Shown piece by piece: positions 7,984-8,209 of a stretch of DNA of 8,209 bases. The translations under genes and the position numbers were made by a program. Each line of letters starts with the position of its first letter. The stretch's first letter is position 1. The notes beneath the pieces were generated by a model. It did no database searches and was not told the origin of the DNA. It saw only the letters and a program-made list of their open reading frames with translations. The stretch lies in NCBI GenBank assembly GCA_946886245.1, contig CAMPIF010000173.1, positions 1 to 8,209 of the forward strand, given 5' to 3'. The stretch is from Ectopseudomonas composti. Its GTDB lineage: Bacteria; Pseudomonadota; Gammaproteobacteria; Pseudomonadales; Pseudomonadaceae.

Positions 7984-8006
7984 GTAGCGCGCAACCCGGG
8001 CGGCCC

Positions 8007-8209
8007 TCATGACAGATGCTCCAGCACCCCGGCGGCCGATTGAAAAGGCAGGCCATGGGCCTCGGCCACGCTGCCGCAGGTGATTGCCCCCCTGGCCACG
8101 TTGAGCCCATTCAGCAGATGCGGGTCGTCTTGCAAGGCGCGGCGAGTACCCTTCTGGGCGAGCGCCACGACGAACGGCAGGGTGGCGTTGTTCAGTGCCA
8201 GGGTCGAGG
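8007..8209 (-). CDS. ald: Alanine dehydrogenase, C-terminal 66 residues (5' part beyond window edge)
   Basis: The minus-strand frame reads STLALNNATLPFVVALAQKG and later HLLNGLNVARGAITCGSVAE, ending at TGA 8009-8007. This matches the conserved C-terminus of NAD-dependent L-alanine dehydrogenase (about 370 residues in total). The enzyme reversibly deaminates L-alanine to pyruvate and ammonia in the cytoplasm. The catalytic and NAD-binding residues lie outside the window, so integrity of the whole gene cannot be judged; the visible tail has no frameshift. The gap to the dioxygenase start is 36 bases with no terminator visible, so the two genes are probably co-transcribed, although their known chemistries are not obviously linked. 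Confidence 0.92.
   Translation of the reverse strand, partial: STLALNNATLPFVVALAQKGTRRALQDDPHLLNGLNVARGAITCGSVAEAHGLPFQSAAGVLEHLS

Noticed and set aside
7971..7994. Longer dioxygenase starting at TTG 7994
   Set aside because: The strong GGAGGA site lies inside this stretch and serves the ATG at 7970, which also begins the twin-arginine signal properly.

Overview
The window looks like an ordinary chromosomal segment of a GC-rich gammaproteobacterium, most likely Pseudomonas or a close relative. The basis is the GC-rich third codon positions in every gene, GTG starts, a full-length DbpA very close to the enterobacterial one, and a mix of families typical of pseudomonads. The genus is an inference from gene content, not from a marker sequence. 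There are no RNA genes, insertion sequences, CRISPR arrays, attachment sites or phage genes. No stretch above 300 bases lacks a gene; the longest gap is 206 bases (4012-4217).

Layout from left to right: the 3' end of a drug-efflux-type major facilitator protein (MdtD-like, + strand, cut by the window edge); the DEAD-box rRNA helicase dbpA (+); an orphan response regulator with two receiver domains and a GGDEF domain, probably a diguanylate cyclase (+); and, stop codon to stop codon with no base between them, a small exported family-3 solute-binding protein (-). A divergent intergenic region follows, holding a 22-base dyad that overlaps the best promoter candidate of the binding protein. Next come a BaiN/RdsA (YhiN) flavoprotein (+) and an SLC13-type ion or organic-anion transporter with two central TrkA-C domains (+). 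The right end has a convergent - strand pair, probably one transcript: the C-terminus of alanine dehydrogenase (ald, cut by the window edge), then a Tat-exported intradiol ring-cleavage dioxygenase.

These genes do not form one evident pathway. DbpA acts in 50S ribosome assembly, the GGDEF protein in cyclic-di-GMP signalling, the binding protein in periplasmic solute capture or sensing, and the flavoprotein and transporter are conserved families without a fixed physiological role. I saw no clearly new multi-gene system. The points most worth a second look are the 22-base palindrome at 4071-4092, the diguanylate cyclase with two intact receivers and no inhibitory site, and the periplasmic intradiol dioxygenase downstream of ald.
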